From: Osmia lignaria lignaria
Lineage: Eukaryota; Arthropoda; Insecta; Hymenoptera; Megachilidae
Direction: 5' to 3'
Length of the DNA stretch: 64,000 nt
Assembly: GCF_051020975.1 (NCBI RefSeq)
Contig: NW_027478158.1
Coordinates: 15,500,001 to 15,564,000, forward strand
Every line of letters starts with the position of its first letter. Within the stretch, counting starts at the first letter, position 1. Below the pieces are notes generated by a model. It was given only the letters and a program-made list of their open reading frames with translations, was not told the origin of the DNA and searched no databases. A program made the translations under genes and the position numbers. Of this stretch, positions 1 to 10,382 are shown piece by piece.

Positions 1-78
1 ATAAAAAGTAGGAAACTTAATTCTCTACAAAAAAGGTCTCTTAACATTTTGCCATAGCTCGCTTGGTTTCCGAGATAT
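1..78 (+). repeat. Partial satellite monomer at left edge (p245-p322)
   Basis: The window opens inside a monomer, in the A-rich linker just before AAAAAGTAGG, and runs through GCCATAGCTCGCTTGGTTTCC. It carries the rarer CTTGG variant at 63-67, shared with copies at 2639, 4571, 5537, 7469, 8757 and 9401. The array therefore continues to the left of the window. Confidence 0.97.
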
Positions 79-106
79 TTGCAGATTTATCTCAAGGGAA
101 GGGGCC
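46..106 (+). repeat. Intra-monomer duplicated module, copy 1 (representative)
   Basis: In the first monomer this stretch contains, in order, CATTTTGCCATAGCTCGC, a 17-base spacer, and GCAGATTTATCTCAAGGGAA followed by GGGGCC. The last 26 bases (81-106) match 195-220 at 23 of 26 positions, 114 bases downstream. The upstream words CATTTTGC and AGCTCGC also have partners in copy 2. The pair is present in every monomer I inspected. Confidence 0.75.
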
Positions 107-171
107 TGACGGACATATTTCGAGATATCTCTTCTTCTTGTTGTCCTTCTTCTGCACAGCTAAGCTGGAAG

Positions 172-220
172 TGGCATTTGCGGCTCGCGCTAGTGCAGAG
201 TTATCTCAAAGAAAGGGGCC
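172..220 (+). repeat. Intra-monomer duplicated module, copy 2 (representative)
   Basis: The order is GCATTTGC, then GGCTCGC (CAGCTCGC in the majority form), a 5-base spacer, then GCAGAGTTATCTCAAAGAAA followed by GGGGCC. It differs from copy 1 by a spacer 12 bases shorter and by three substitutions in the 26-base core. This suggests the 322-bp monomer grew from a shorter ancestral unit. Confidence 0.72.
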
Positions 221-1366
221 ACGGTGTTTCTGTATCTCTATTATGTTGGTGCGGCTTCGGAACTTTTAAATATCTTGATATATCTCGAGAACTACGCATC
301 TGATCAAAAAATATCATAGAACATAAATAGTAGGAAACTTAATTCTCTACAAAAAAGGTCCCTCAACATTTTGCCATAGCTCGCTTCGTTTCCGAGATAT
401 TTGCAGATTTATCTCAAGGGAAGGGGCCTGACGGACATATTTCGAGATATTTCTTCTTCTTGTTGTTCTTCTTCTGCACAGCTAAGCTGGAAGTGGCATT
501 TGCGGCTCGCACTAGTGCAGAGTTATCTCGAAGAAAGGGGCCACGGTGTTTCTGTATCTCTATTATGTTGGTGCAGCTTCGGAACTTTTAAATATCTTGA
601 TATATCTCGAGAACTACGCATCTGATCAAAAAATATCATAGAAGATAAAAAGTAGGAAACTTAATTCTCTACAAAAAAGGTCTCTTATCATTTTGCCATA
701 GCTCGCTTCGTTTCCGAGATATTTGCAGATTTATCTCAAGGGAAGGGGCCTGACGGACAGATTTCGAGATATTTCTTCTTCTTGTTGTTCTTCCTCTGCA
801 CAGCTAAGCTGGAAGTGGCATTTGCAGCTCGCAATAGTGCAGAGTTATCTCAAAGAAAGGGGCCACGGTGTTTCTGTATCTCTATTATGTTGGTGCGGCT
901 TCGGAACTTTTAAATATCTTGATATATCTCGAGAACTACGCATCTGATCAAAAAATATCATAGAACATAAATAGTAGGAAACTTAATTCTCTACAAAAAA
1001 GGTCCCTCAACATTTTGCCATAGCTCGCTTCGTTTCCGAGATATTTGCACATTTATCTCAAGGGAAGCGGCCTAACGGACATATTTCGAGATATTTCTTC
1101 TTCTTGTTGTTCTTCTTCTGCACAGCTAAGCTGGAAGTGGTATTTGCAGCTCGCACTAGTGCAGAGTTATCTCAAAGAAAGGGGCCACGGTGTTTCTGTA
1201 TCTCTATTATGTTGGTGCGGCTTCGGAACTTTTAAATATCTTGATATATCTCGAGAACTACGCATCTGATCAAAAAATATCATAGAACATAAAAAGTAGG
1301 AAACTTAATTCTCTACAAAAAAGGTCTCTTAACATTTTGCCATAGCTCGCTTCGTTTCCGAGATAT

Positions 1367-1688
1367 TTGCAGATTTATCTCAAGGGAAGGGGCCTGACGG
1401 ACATATTTCGAGATATTTCTTCTTCTTGTTGTTCTTCTTCTGCACAGCTAAGCTGGAAGTGGCATTTGCGGCTCGCACTAGTGCAGAGTTATCTCAAAGA
1501 AAGGGGCCACGGTGTTTCTGTATCTCTATTATGTTGGTGCGGCTTCGGAACTTTTAAATATCTCGATATATCTCGAAAACTACGCTTCTGATCAAAAAAT
1601 ATCATAGAACATAAATTGTAGGAAACATAATTCTGTACAAAAAACGTCTCTTAACATTTTGACATAGCTCGCTTCGTTTCCGAGATAT
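1367..1688 (+). repeat. Exemplar monomer, tail type 2, central haplotype R/L/V
   Basis: The centre reads GCGGCTCGCACTAGTGCAG in place of GCAGCTCGCAATAGTGCAG. The tail reads CTCGATATATCTCGAAAAC, then CTTCTG in place of CATCTG, then AAATTGTAGGAAACATAATT, then AAAAAACG. These tail differences (p198, p211, p220, p250-251, p261, p279) travel together in most copies that have them, so they mark a distinct monomer subtype. It is common in block A and recurs in every block. Confidence 0.92.
1406..1578. repeat. 11-bp perfect inverted repeat inside a type 2 monomer
   Basis: TTTCGAGATAT at 1406-1416 is the exact reverse complement of ATATCTCGAAA at 1568-1578, with 151 bases between. In type 1 monomers the second arm reads ATATCTCGAGA, leaving a 9-bp match. 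The same geometry repeats in each type 2 copy. Whether the arms pair or bind a protein is not shown by sequence. Confidence 0.7.
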
Positions 1689-3942
1689 TTGCAGATTCAG
1701 CTCAAAGGAACGGGCCTGACGGACATATTTCGAGATATTTCTTCTTCTTGTTGTTCTTCCTCTGCACAGCTAAGCTGGAAGTGGCATTTGCGGCTCGCAC
1801 TAGTGCAGAGTTATCTCAAAGAAAGGGGCCACGGTGTTTCTGTATCTCTATTATGTTGGTGCGGCTTCGGAACTTTTAAATATCTTGATATATCTCGAGA
1901 ACTACGCATCTGATCAAAAAATATCATAGAACATAAAAAGTAGGAAACTTAATTCTCTACAAAAAGGGTCTCTTAACATTTTGCCATAGCTCGCTTCGTT
2001 TCCGAGATATTTGCAGATTTATCTCAAGGGAAGGGGCCTGACGGACATATTTCGAGATATTTCTTCTTCTTGTTGTTCTTCTTCTGCACAGCTAAGCTGG
2101 AAGTGGCATTTGCGGCTCGCACTAGTGCAGAGTTATCTCAAAGAAAGGGGCCACGGTGTTTCTGTATCTCTATTATGTTGGTGCGGCTTCGGAACTTTTA
2201 AATATCTCGATATATCTCGAAAACTACGCTTCTGATCAAAAAATATCATAGCACATAAATTGTAGGAAACATAATTCTCTACAAAAAACGTCTCTTAACA
2301 TTTTGCCATAGCTCGCTTCGTTTCCGAGATATTTGCAGATTCAGCTCAAAGAAACGAGCCTGACGGACATATTTCGAGATATTTCTTCTTCTTGTTGTTC
2401 TTCCTCTGCACAGCTATGCTGGAAGTGGCATTTGCGGCTCGCACTAGTGCAGAGTTATCTCAAAGAAAGGGGCCACGGTGTTTCTGTATCTCTATTGTGT
2501 TGGTGCGGCTTCGGAACTTTTAAATATCTTGATATATCTCGAGAACTACGCATCTGATCAAAAAATATCATAGAACATAAAAAGTAGGAAACTTAATTCT
2601 CTACAAAAAAGGTCTCTTAACATTTTGCCATAGCTCGCTTGGTTTCCGAGATATTTGCAGATTTATCTCAAGGGAAGGGGCCTGACGGACATATTTCGAG
2701 ATATCTCTTCTTCTTGTTGTCCTTCTTCTGCACAGCTAAGCTGGAAGTGGCATTTGCGGCTCGCGCTAGTGCAGAGTTATCTCAAAGAAAGGGGCCACGG
2801 TGTTTCTGTATCTCTATTATGTTGGTGCGGCTTCGGAACTTTTAAATATCTTGATATATCTCGAGAACTACGCATCTGATCAAAAAATATCATAGAACAT
2901 AAATAGTAGGAAACTTAATTCTCTACAAAAAAGGTCCCTCAACATTTTGCCATAGCTCGCTTCGTTTCCGAGATATCTGCAGATTTATCTCAAGGGAAGG
3001 GGCCTGACGGACATATTTCGAGATATTTCTTCTTCTTGTTGTGCTTCTTCTGCACAGCTAAGCTGGAAGTGGCATTTGCGGCTCGCACTAGTGCAGAGTT
3101 ATCTCGAAGAAAGGGGCCACGGTGTTTCTGTATCTCTATTATGTTGGTGCAGCTTCGGAACTTTTAAATATCTTGATATATCTCGAGAACTACGCATCTG
3201 ATCAACAAATATCATAGAAGATAAAAAGTAGGAAACTTAATTCTCTACAAAAAAGGTCTCTTATCATTTTGCCATAGCTCGCTTCGTTTCCGAGATATTT
3301 GCAGATTTATCTCAAGGGAAGGGGCCTGACGGACAGATTTCGAGATATTTCTTCTTCTTGTTGTTCTTCCTCTGCACAGCTAAGCTGGAAGTGGCATTTG
3401 CAGCTCGCAATAGTGCAGAGTTATCTCAAAGAAAGGGGCCACGGTGTTTCTGTATCTCTATTATGTTGGTGCGGCTTCGGAACTTTTAAATATCTTGATA
3501 TATCTCGAGAACTACGCATCTGATCAAAAAATATCATAGAACATAAATAGTAGGAAACTTAATTCTCTACAAAAAAGGTCCCTCAACATTTTGCCATAGC
3601 TCGCTTCGTTTCCGAGATATTTGCACATTTATCTCAAGGGAAGCGGCCTAACGGACATATTTCGAGATATTTCTTCTTCTTGTTGTTCTTCTTCTGCACA
3701 GCTAAGCTGGAAGTGGTATTTGCAGCTCGCACTAGTGCAGAGTTATCTCAAAGAAGGGGGCCACGGTGTTTCTGTATCTCTATTATGTTGGTGCGGCTTC
3801 GGAACTTTTAAATATCTTGATATATCTCGAGAACTGCGCATCTGATCAAAAAATATCATAGAACATAAAAAGTAGGAAACTTAATTCTCTACGAAAAAGG
3901 TCTCTTCACATTTTGCCATAGCTCGCTTCGTTTCCGAGATAT

Positions 3943-5874
3943 TTGCAGATTTATCTCAAGGGAAGGGGCCTGACGGACATATTTCGAGATATTTCTTCTT
4001 CTTGTTGTTCTTCTTCTGCACAGCTAAGCTGGAAGTGGTATCTGCAGCTCGCACTAGTGCAGAGTTATCTCAAAGAAAGGGGCCACGGTGTTTCTGTATC
4101 TCTATTATGTTGGTGCGGCTTCGGAACTTTTAAATATCTCGATATGTCTCGAAAACTACGCTTCTGATCAAAAAATATCATAGCACATAAATTGTAGGAA
4201 ACATAATTCTCTACAAAAAACGTCTCTTAACATTTTGCCATAGCTCGCTTCGTTTCCGAGATATTTGCACATTCAGCTCAAAGGAACGGGCCTGACGGAC
4301 ATATTTCGAGATATTTCTTCTTCTTGTTGTTCTTCCTCTGCACAGCTAAGCTGGAAGTGGCATTTGCGGCTCGCACTAGTGCAGAGTTATCTCAAAGAAA
4401 GGGGCCACGGTGTTTCTGTATCTCTATTATGTTGGTGCGGCTTCGGAACTTTTAAATATCTTGTTATATCTCGAGAACTACGCATCTGATCAAAAAATAT
4501 CATAGAACATAAAAAGTAGGAAACTTAATTCTCTACAAAAAAGGTCTCTTAACATTTTGCCATAGCTCGCTTGGTTTCCGAGATATTTGCAGATTTATCT
4601 CAAGGGAAGGGGCCTGACGGACATATTTCGAGATATTTCTTCTTCTTGTTGTCCTTCTTCTGCACAGCTAAGCTGGAAGTGGCATTTGCGGCTCGCACTA
4701 GTGCAGAGTTATCTCAAAGAAAGGGGCCACGGTGTTTCTGTATCTCTATTATGTTGGTGCGGCTTCGGAACTTTTAAATATCTTGATATATCTCGAGAAC
4801 TGCACATCTGATCAAAAAATATCATAGAACATAAAAAGTAGGAAACTTAATTCTCTACAAAAAAGGTCTCTTCACATTTTGCCATAGCTCGCTTCGTTTC
4901 CGAGATATTTGCAGATTTATCTCAAGGGAAGGGGCCTGACGGACATATTTCGAGATATTTCTTCTTCTTGTTGTTCTTCTTCTGCACAGCTAAGCTGGAA
5001 GTGGTATTTGCAGCTCGCACTAGTGCAGAGTTATCTCAAAGAAAGGGGCCACGGTGTTTCTGTATCTCTATTATGTTGGTGCGGCTTCGGAACTTTTAAA
5101 TATCTCGATATGTCTCGAAAACTACGCTTCTGATCAAAAAATATCATAGCACATAAATTGTAGGAAACATAATTCTCTACAAAAAACGTCTCTTAACATT
5201 TTGCCATAGCTCGCTTCGTTTCCGAGATATTTGCAGATTCAGCTCAAAGGAACGGGCCTGACGGACATATTTCGAGATATTTCTTCTTCTTGTTGTTCTT
5301 CCTCTGCACAGCTAAGCTGGAAGTGGCATTTGCGGCTCGCACTAGTGCAGAGTTATCTCAAAGAAAGGGGCCACGGTGTTTCTGTATCTCTATTATGTTG
5401 GTGCGGCTTCGGAACTTTTAAATATCTTGATATATCTCGAGAACTACGCATCTGATCAAAAAATATCATAGAACATAAAAAGTAGGAAACTTAATTCTCT
5501 ACAAAAAAGGTCTCTTAACATTTTGCCATAGCTCGCTTGGTTTCCGAGATATTTGCAGATTTATCTCAAGGGAAGGGGCCTGACGGACATATTTCGAGAT
5601 ATTTCTTCTTCTTGTTGTTCTTCTTCTGCACAGCTAAGCTGGAAGTGGCATTTGCGGCTCGCACTAGTGCAGAGTTATCTCAAAGAAAGGGGCCACGGTG
5701 TTTCTGTATCTCTATTATGTTGGTGCGGCTTCGGAACTTTTAAATATCTCGATATATCTCGAAAACTACGCTTCTGATCAAAAAATATCATAGAACATAA
5801 ATTGTAGGAAACATAATTCTCTACAAAAAACGTCTCTTAACATTTTGCCATAGCTCGCTTCGTTTCCGAGATAT
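3943..5874 (+). repeat. Three-monomer tandem duplication (966 bp)
   Basis: 3943-4908 and 4909-5874 share GTCTCTTCACATT in the linker before each copy, GGTATTTGCAGC or GGTATCTGCAGC, GATATGTCTCG, GCACATAAATTG, then a TTCAGCTCAAAG monomer, then a CTTGG monomer. The third monomer differs in its tail between copies, so one edge was later rearranged. Confidence 0.75.
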
Positions 5875-6840
5875 TTGCAGATTCAGCTCAAAGGAACGGG
5901 CCTGACGGACATATTTCGAGATATTTCTTCTTCTTGTTGTTCTTCCTCTGCACAGCTAAGCTGGAAGTGGCATTTGCAGCTCGCAATAGTGCAGAGTTAT
6001 CTCAAAGAGAGGGGCCACGGTGTTTCTGTGTCTCTATTATGTTGGTGCGGCTTCGGAACTTTTAAGTATCTTGATATATCTCGAGAACTACGCATCTGAT
6101 CAAAAAATATCATAGAACATAAAAAGTAGGAAACTTAATTCTCTACAAAAAAGGTCTCTTAACATTTTGCCATAGCTCGCTTCGTTTCCGAGATATTTGC
6201 AGATTCAGCTCAAAGGAACGGGCCTGACGGACATATTTCGAGATATTTCTTCTTCTTGTTGTTCTTCCTCTGCACAGCTAAGCTGGAAGTGGCATTTGCG
6301 GCTCGCACTAGTGCAGAGTTATCTCAAAGAAAGGGGCCACGGTGTTTCTGTATCTCTATTATGTTGGTGCGGCTTCGGAACTTTTAAATATCTCGATATA
6401 TCTCGAAAACTACGCTTCTGATCAAAAAATATCATAGCACATAAAAAGTAGGAAACTTAATTCTCTACAAAAAAGGTCTCTTAACATTTTGCCATAGCTC
6501 GCTTCGTTTCCGAGATATTTGCAGATTTATCTCAAGGGAAGGGGCCTGACGGACATATTTCGAGATATTTCTTCTTCTTGTTGTTCTTCTTCTGCACAGC
6601 TAAGCTGGAAGTGGCATTTGCGGCTCGCACTAGTGCAGAGTTATCTCAAAGAAAGGGGCCACGGTGTTTCTGTATCTCTATTATGTTGGTGCGGCTTCGG
6701 AACTTTTAAATATCTTGATATATCTCGAGAACTACGCATCTGATCAAAAAATATCATAGAACATAAATAGTAGGAAACTTAATTCTCTACAAAAAAGGTC
6801 CCTCAACATTTTGCCATAGCTCGCTTCGTTTCCGAGATAT

Positions 6841-9416
6841 TTGCATATTTATCTCAAGGGAAGCGGCCTAACGGACATATTTCGAGATATTTCTTCTTCT
6901 TGTTGTTCTTCTTCTGCACAGCTAAGCTGGAAGTGGCATTTGCGGCTCGCACTAGTGCAGAGTTATCTCAAAGAAAGGGGCCACGGTGTTTCTGTATCTC
7001 TATTATGTTGGTGCGGCTTCGGAACTTTTAAATATCTCGATATATCTCGAAAACTACGCTTCTGATCAAAAAATATCATAGCACATAAATTGTAGGAAAC
7101 ATAATTCTCTACAAAAAACGTCTCTTAACATTTTGCCATAGCTCGCTTCGTTTCCGAGATATTTGCAGATTCAGCTCAAAGGAACGGGCCTGACGGACAT
7201 ATTTCGAGATATTTCTTCTTCTTGTTGTTCTTCCTCTGCACAGCTAAGCTGGAAGTGGCATTTGCGGCTCGCACTAGTGCAGAGTTATCTCAAAGAAAGG
7301 GGCCACGGTGTTTCTGTATCTCTATTATGTTGGTGCGGCTTCGGAACTTTTAAATATCTTGATATATCTCGAGAACTACGCATCTGATCAAAAAATATCA
7401 TAGAACATAAAAAGTAGGAAACTTAATTCTCTACAAAAAAGGTCTCTTAACATTTTGCCATAGCTCGCTTGGTTTCCGAGATATTTGCAGATTTATCTCA
7501 AGGGAAGGGGCCTGACGGACATATTTCGAGATATTTCTTCTTCTTGTTGTCCTTCTTCTGCACAGCTAAGCTGGAAGTGGCATTTGCGGCTCGCACTAGT
7601 GCAGAGTTATCTCAAAGAAAGGGGCCACGGTGTTTCTGTATCTCTATTATGTTGGTGCGGCTTCGGAACTTTTAAATATCTCGATATATCTCGAAAACTA
7701 CGCTTCTGATCAAAAAATATCATAGAACATAAATTGTAGGAAACATAATTCTCTACAAAAAACGTCTGTTAACATTTTGCCATAGCTCGCTTCGTTTCCG
7801 AGATATTTGCAGATTCAGCTCAAAGGAACGGGCCTGACGGACATATTTCGAGATATTTCTTCTTCTTGTTGTTCTTCCTCTGCACAGCTAAGCTGGAAGT
7901 GGCATTTGCAGCTCGCAATAGTGCAGAGTTATCTCAAAGAGAGGGGCCACGGTGTTTCTGTGTCTCTATTATGTTGGTGCGGCTTCGGAACTTTTAAGTA
8001 TCTTGATATATCTCGAGAACTACGCATCTGATCAAAAAATATCATAGAACATAAATAGTAGGAAACTTAATTCTCTACAAAAAAGGTCCCTCAACATTTT
8101 GCCATAGCTCGCTTCGTTTCCGAGATATTTGCATATTTATCTCAAGGGAAGCGGCCTAACGGACATATTTCGAGATATTTCTTCTTCTTGTTGTTCTTCT
8201 TCTGCACAGCTAAGCTGGAAGTGGCATTTGCGGCTCGCACTAGTGCAGAGTTATCTCAAAGAAAGGGGCCACGGTGTTTCTGTATCTCTATTATGTTGGT
8301 GCGGCTTCGGAACTTTTAAATATCTCGATATATCTCGAAAACTACGCTTCTGATCAAAAAATATCATAGCACATAAATTGTAGGAAACATAATTCTCTAC
8401 AAAAAACGTCTCTTAACATTTTGCCATAGCTCGCTTCGTTTCCGAGATATTTGCAGATTCAGCTCAAAGGAACGGGCCTGACGGACATATTTCGAGATAT
8501 TTCTTCTTCTTGTTGTTCTTCCTCTGCACAGCTAAGCTGGAAGTGGCATTTGCGGCTCGCACTAGTGCAGAGTTATCTCAAAGAAAGGGGCCACGGTGTT
8601 TCTGTATCTCTATTATGTTGGTGCGGCTTCGGAACTTTTAAATATCTTGATATATCTCGAGAACTACGCATCTGATCAAAAAATATCATAGAACATAAAA
8701 AGTAGGAAACTTAATTCTCTACAAAAAAGGTCTCTTAACATTTTGCCATAGCTCGCTTGGTTTCCGAGATATTTGCAGATTTATCTCAAGGGAAGGGGCC
8801 TGACGGACATATTTCGAGATATTTCTTCTTCTTGTTGTCCTTCTTCTGCACAGCTAAGCTGGAAGTGGCATTTGCGGCTCGCACTAGTGCAGAGTTATCT
8901 CAAAGAAAGGGGCCACGGTGTTTCTGTATCTCTATTATGTTGGTGCGGCTTCGGAACTTTTAAATATCTCGATATATCTCGAAAACTACGCTTCTGATCA
9001 AAAAATATCATAGAACATAAATTGTAGGAAACATAATTCTCTACAAAAAACGTCTGTTAACATTTTGCCATAGCTCGCTTCGTTTCCGAGATATTTGCAG
9101 ATTCAGCTCAAAGGAACGGGCCTGACGGACATATTTCGAGATATTTCTTCTTCTTGTTGTTCTTCCTCTGCACAGCTAAGCTGGAAGTGGCATTTGCAGC
9201 TCGCAATAGTGCAGAGTTATCTCAAAGAGAGGGGCCACGGTGTTTCTGTGTCTCTATTATGTTGGTGCGGCTTCGGAACTTTTAAATATCTTGATATATC
9301 TCGAGAACTACGCATCTGATCAAAAAATATCATAGATCATAAAAAGTAGGAAACTTAATTCTCTACAAATAAGGTCTCTTAACATTTTGCCATAGCTCGC
9401 TTGGTTTCCGAGATAT
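6841..9416 (+). repeat. Four-monomer tandem duplication (1288 bp)
   Basis: 6841-8128 and 8129-9416 repeat the same four monomers: GCATATTTATC with AAGCGGCC; TTCAGCTCAAAG with tail type 1; CTTGG with GTTGTCCTTC and tail type 2; and TTCAGCTCAAAG with AAAGAGAGGGG and TGTGTCTC. The rare ACGTCTGTTAAC linker occurs at the same place in both. The visible differences are few. Confidence 0.88.
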
Positions 9417-10382
9417 TTGCAGATTTATCTCAAGTGAAGGGGCCTGACGGACATATTTCGAGATATTTCTTCTTCTTGTTGTTATTCTTCTGCACAGCTA
9501 AGCTGGAAGTGGCATTTGCAGCTCGCAATAGTGCAGAGTTATCGCAAAGAAAGGGGCCACGGTGTTTCTGTATCTCTATTATGTTGGTGCAGCTTCGGAA
9601 CTTTTAAATATCTTGATATATCTCGAGAACTACGCATCTGATCAAAAAATATCATGGAACATAAAAAGTAGAAAACTTAATTCTCTACAAAAAAGGTCTC
9701 TTAACATTTTGCCATAGCTCGCTTCGTTTCCGAGATATTGGCAGATTTATCTCAAGGGAAGGGGCCTGACGGACATATTTCGAGATATTTCTTCTTCTTG
9801 TTGTTCTTCTTCTGCACAGCTAAGCTGGAAGTGGCATTTGCGGCTCGCACTAGTGCAGAGTTATCTCAAAGAAAGGGGCCACGGTGTTTCTGGATCTCTA
9901 TTATGTTGGTGCGGCTTCGGAACTTTTAAATATCTCGATATATCTCGAAAACTACGCTTCTGATCAAAAAATATCATAGAACATAAATTGTAGGAAACAT
10001 AATTCTCTACAAAAAAGGTCTCTTAACATTTTGCCATAGCTCGTTTCGTTTCCGAGATATTTGCAGATATATCTCAAGGGAAGGGGCCTGACGGACATAT
10101 TTCGAGATATTTCTTCTTCTTGTTGTTCTTCTTCTGCACAGCTAAACTGGAAGTAGCATTTCCAGCTCGCAATAGTGCAGAGTTATCTGAAACAAAGGGG
10201 CCACGGTGTTTCTGTATCTCTATTATGTTGGTGCGGCTTCGGAACTTTTAAATATCTTGATATATCTCGAGAACTACGCATCTGATCAAAAAATATCATA
10301 GAACATAAAAAGTAGGAAACTTAATTCTCTACAAATAAGGTCTCTTAACATTTTGCCATAGCCCGCTTCGTTTCCGAGATAT

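Larger units (their letters stand above)
1..3866 (+). repeat. Eight-monomer offset duplication (2576 bp): 1-1290 and 2577-3866
   Basis: Rare variants recur in the same order 2576 bases apart: GATATCTCTTC with TCGCGCTAGTG, then ATCTCGAAGAAAGG with GTGCAGCTTCGG, then CTTATCATTTTG with GGACAGATTTCG, then TTTGCACATTTATC with GTGGTATTTG. The second copy has a few new changes, such as ATATCTGCAG near 2976 and GATCAACAAAT near 3202. Similarity weakens in the next monomer. Confidence 0.85.
1..9416 (+). repeat. Block A of the array
   Basis: Local markers are CTTGGTTTCC, GCAGATTCAGCTCAAAGGAA with CGGGCC, AAGCGGCCTAACGG, GGTCCCTCAACA and GCACATAAATTG. The TTCAGCTCAAAG form occurs at 1689, 2333, 4265, 5231, 5875, 6197, 7163, 7807, 8451 and 9095 and I do not see it to the right of this block. 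The border to block B is gradual: the last CTTGG copy of this cluster is at 9401. Confidence 0.75.

Noticed and set aside
63..269. A second frame of about 63-68 codons starting at TTGGTTTCC or TTGGCAG in some monomers.
   Set aside because: It is the other frame over the same repeat, appears only when a single base makes TTG, and follows the repeat copies rather than any gene structure.
292..400. CENP-B box (core TTCG, A, CGGG) in the GCTTCGTTTCCGAG region.
   Set aside because: TTCG words are present, but the required A and CGGG at the right spacing are not, on either strand, including the CCCGCTTCG variant near 10370.
10061..10382. Possible bacterial or phage origin, given no introns or eukaryotic genes.
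   Set aside because: About 199 near-identical 322-base units without genes have no ordinary bacterial or phage counterpart, while they are standard for eukaryotic satellite DNA.
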